Positions 8,066 through 8,087 of a stretch of DNA of 8,087 nucleotides are shown one piece after another; the stretch's first letter is position 1, and each line of letters begins with the position of its first letter. The notes beneath the pieces are model-generated. The model ran no database searches and was not told where the DNA came from. It saw nothing but the letters and a program-made list of their open reading frames with translations. The position numbers were made by a program, and so were the translations under genes. Source of the stretch: Betaproteobacteria bacterium (GTDB lineage: Bacteria; Pseudomonadota; Gammaproteobacteria; Burkholderiales; Gallionellaceae); NCBI GenBank assembly GCA_028871775.1, contig JAGWMH010000072.1:1-8087 (forward strand), written 5' to 3'.

Positions 8066-8087
8066 GCCGGGATGGCGGAATTGGTAG
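8066..8087 (+). tRNA. tRNA-Leu, 5' part only (cut by window edge)
   Basis: The last 22 bases read as the start of a tRNA: 7-base acceptor strand GCCGGGA, then T8, G9 and the D-arm segment GGCGGAATTGGTAG. The A14-A15-T-T-G18-G19 pattern with the TAG loop insertion is typical of bacterial leucine tRNAs, for example the E. coli CAG isoacceptor. The anticodon, variable arm and 3' end lie outside the window, so the isoacceptor cannot be stated. A serine or tyrosine class II tRNA is less likely given this D-loop. Confidence 0.85.

Overview
The window reads as a piece of a Betaproteobacterial chromosome. This is an inference from the GC-rich codon use, the close family matches and the gene order queA-tgt-yajC-secD-secF; a member of the Nitrosomonadales/Gallionellaceae is plausible but cannot be proven from one window. 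Most of it is conserved housekeeping sequence.

Left part, plus strand (1-1820): the last ~90 codons of clpA (1-275); a small AT-richer gene with a PD-(D/E)XK nuclease-like signature (289-741); a 182-base gap dominated by a large inverted repeat whose arms each hold three CACAGAG units at exact 9-base spacing (766-896); then gluQ, the glutamyl-queuosine tRNA(Asp) synthetase (924-1820).

Right part, minus strand (1900-7979): read in transcription order, queA, tgt, yajC, secD, secF and dedA form one co-directional run. queA and tgt overlap by 4 bases (ATGA), yajC and secD are 18 bases apart, and secF and dedA are 28 bases apart. The one larger gap, between secD and secF (3500-3603), is filled by a dispersed-type GC-rich palindromic repeat. 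dedA converges on gluQ.

Right edge (7980-8087): a compact divergent control region with a good sigma70-type promoter driving a tRNA-Leu whose first 22 bases are present. A queA promoter candidate overlaps it on the other strand.

How the genes fit together: Tgt and QueA carry out two steps of queuosine formation at the tRNA wobble position, and GluQ modifies the finished queuosine of tRNA(Asp), so three queuosine-pathway genes lie within 8 kb. YajC, SecD and SecF form the accessory complex of the Sec translocon. DedA is a membrane protein of the undecaprenyl-phosphate/lipid transporter superfamily. ClpA is the unfoldase of ClpAP. I see no clear new multi-gene system. The items most worth a second look are the orphan nuclease-like gene beside the CACAGAG inverted repeat, the repeat inside the secDF operon, and the overlapping divergent promoters at the tRNA-Leu.
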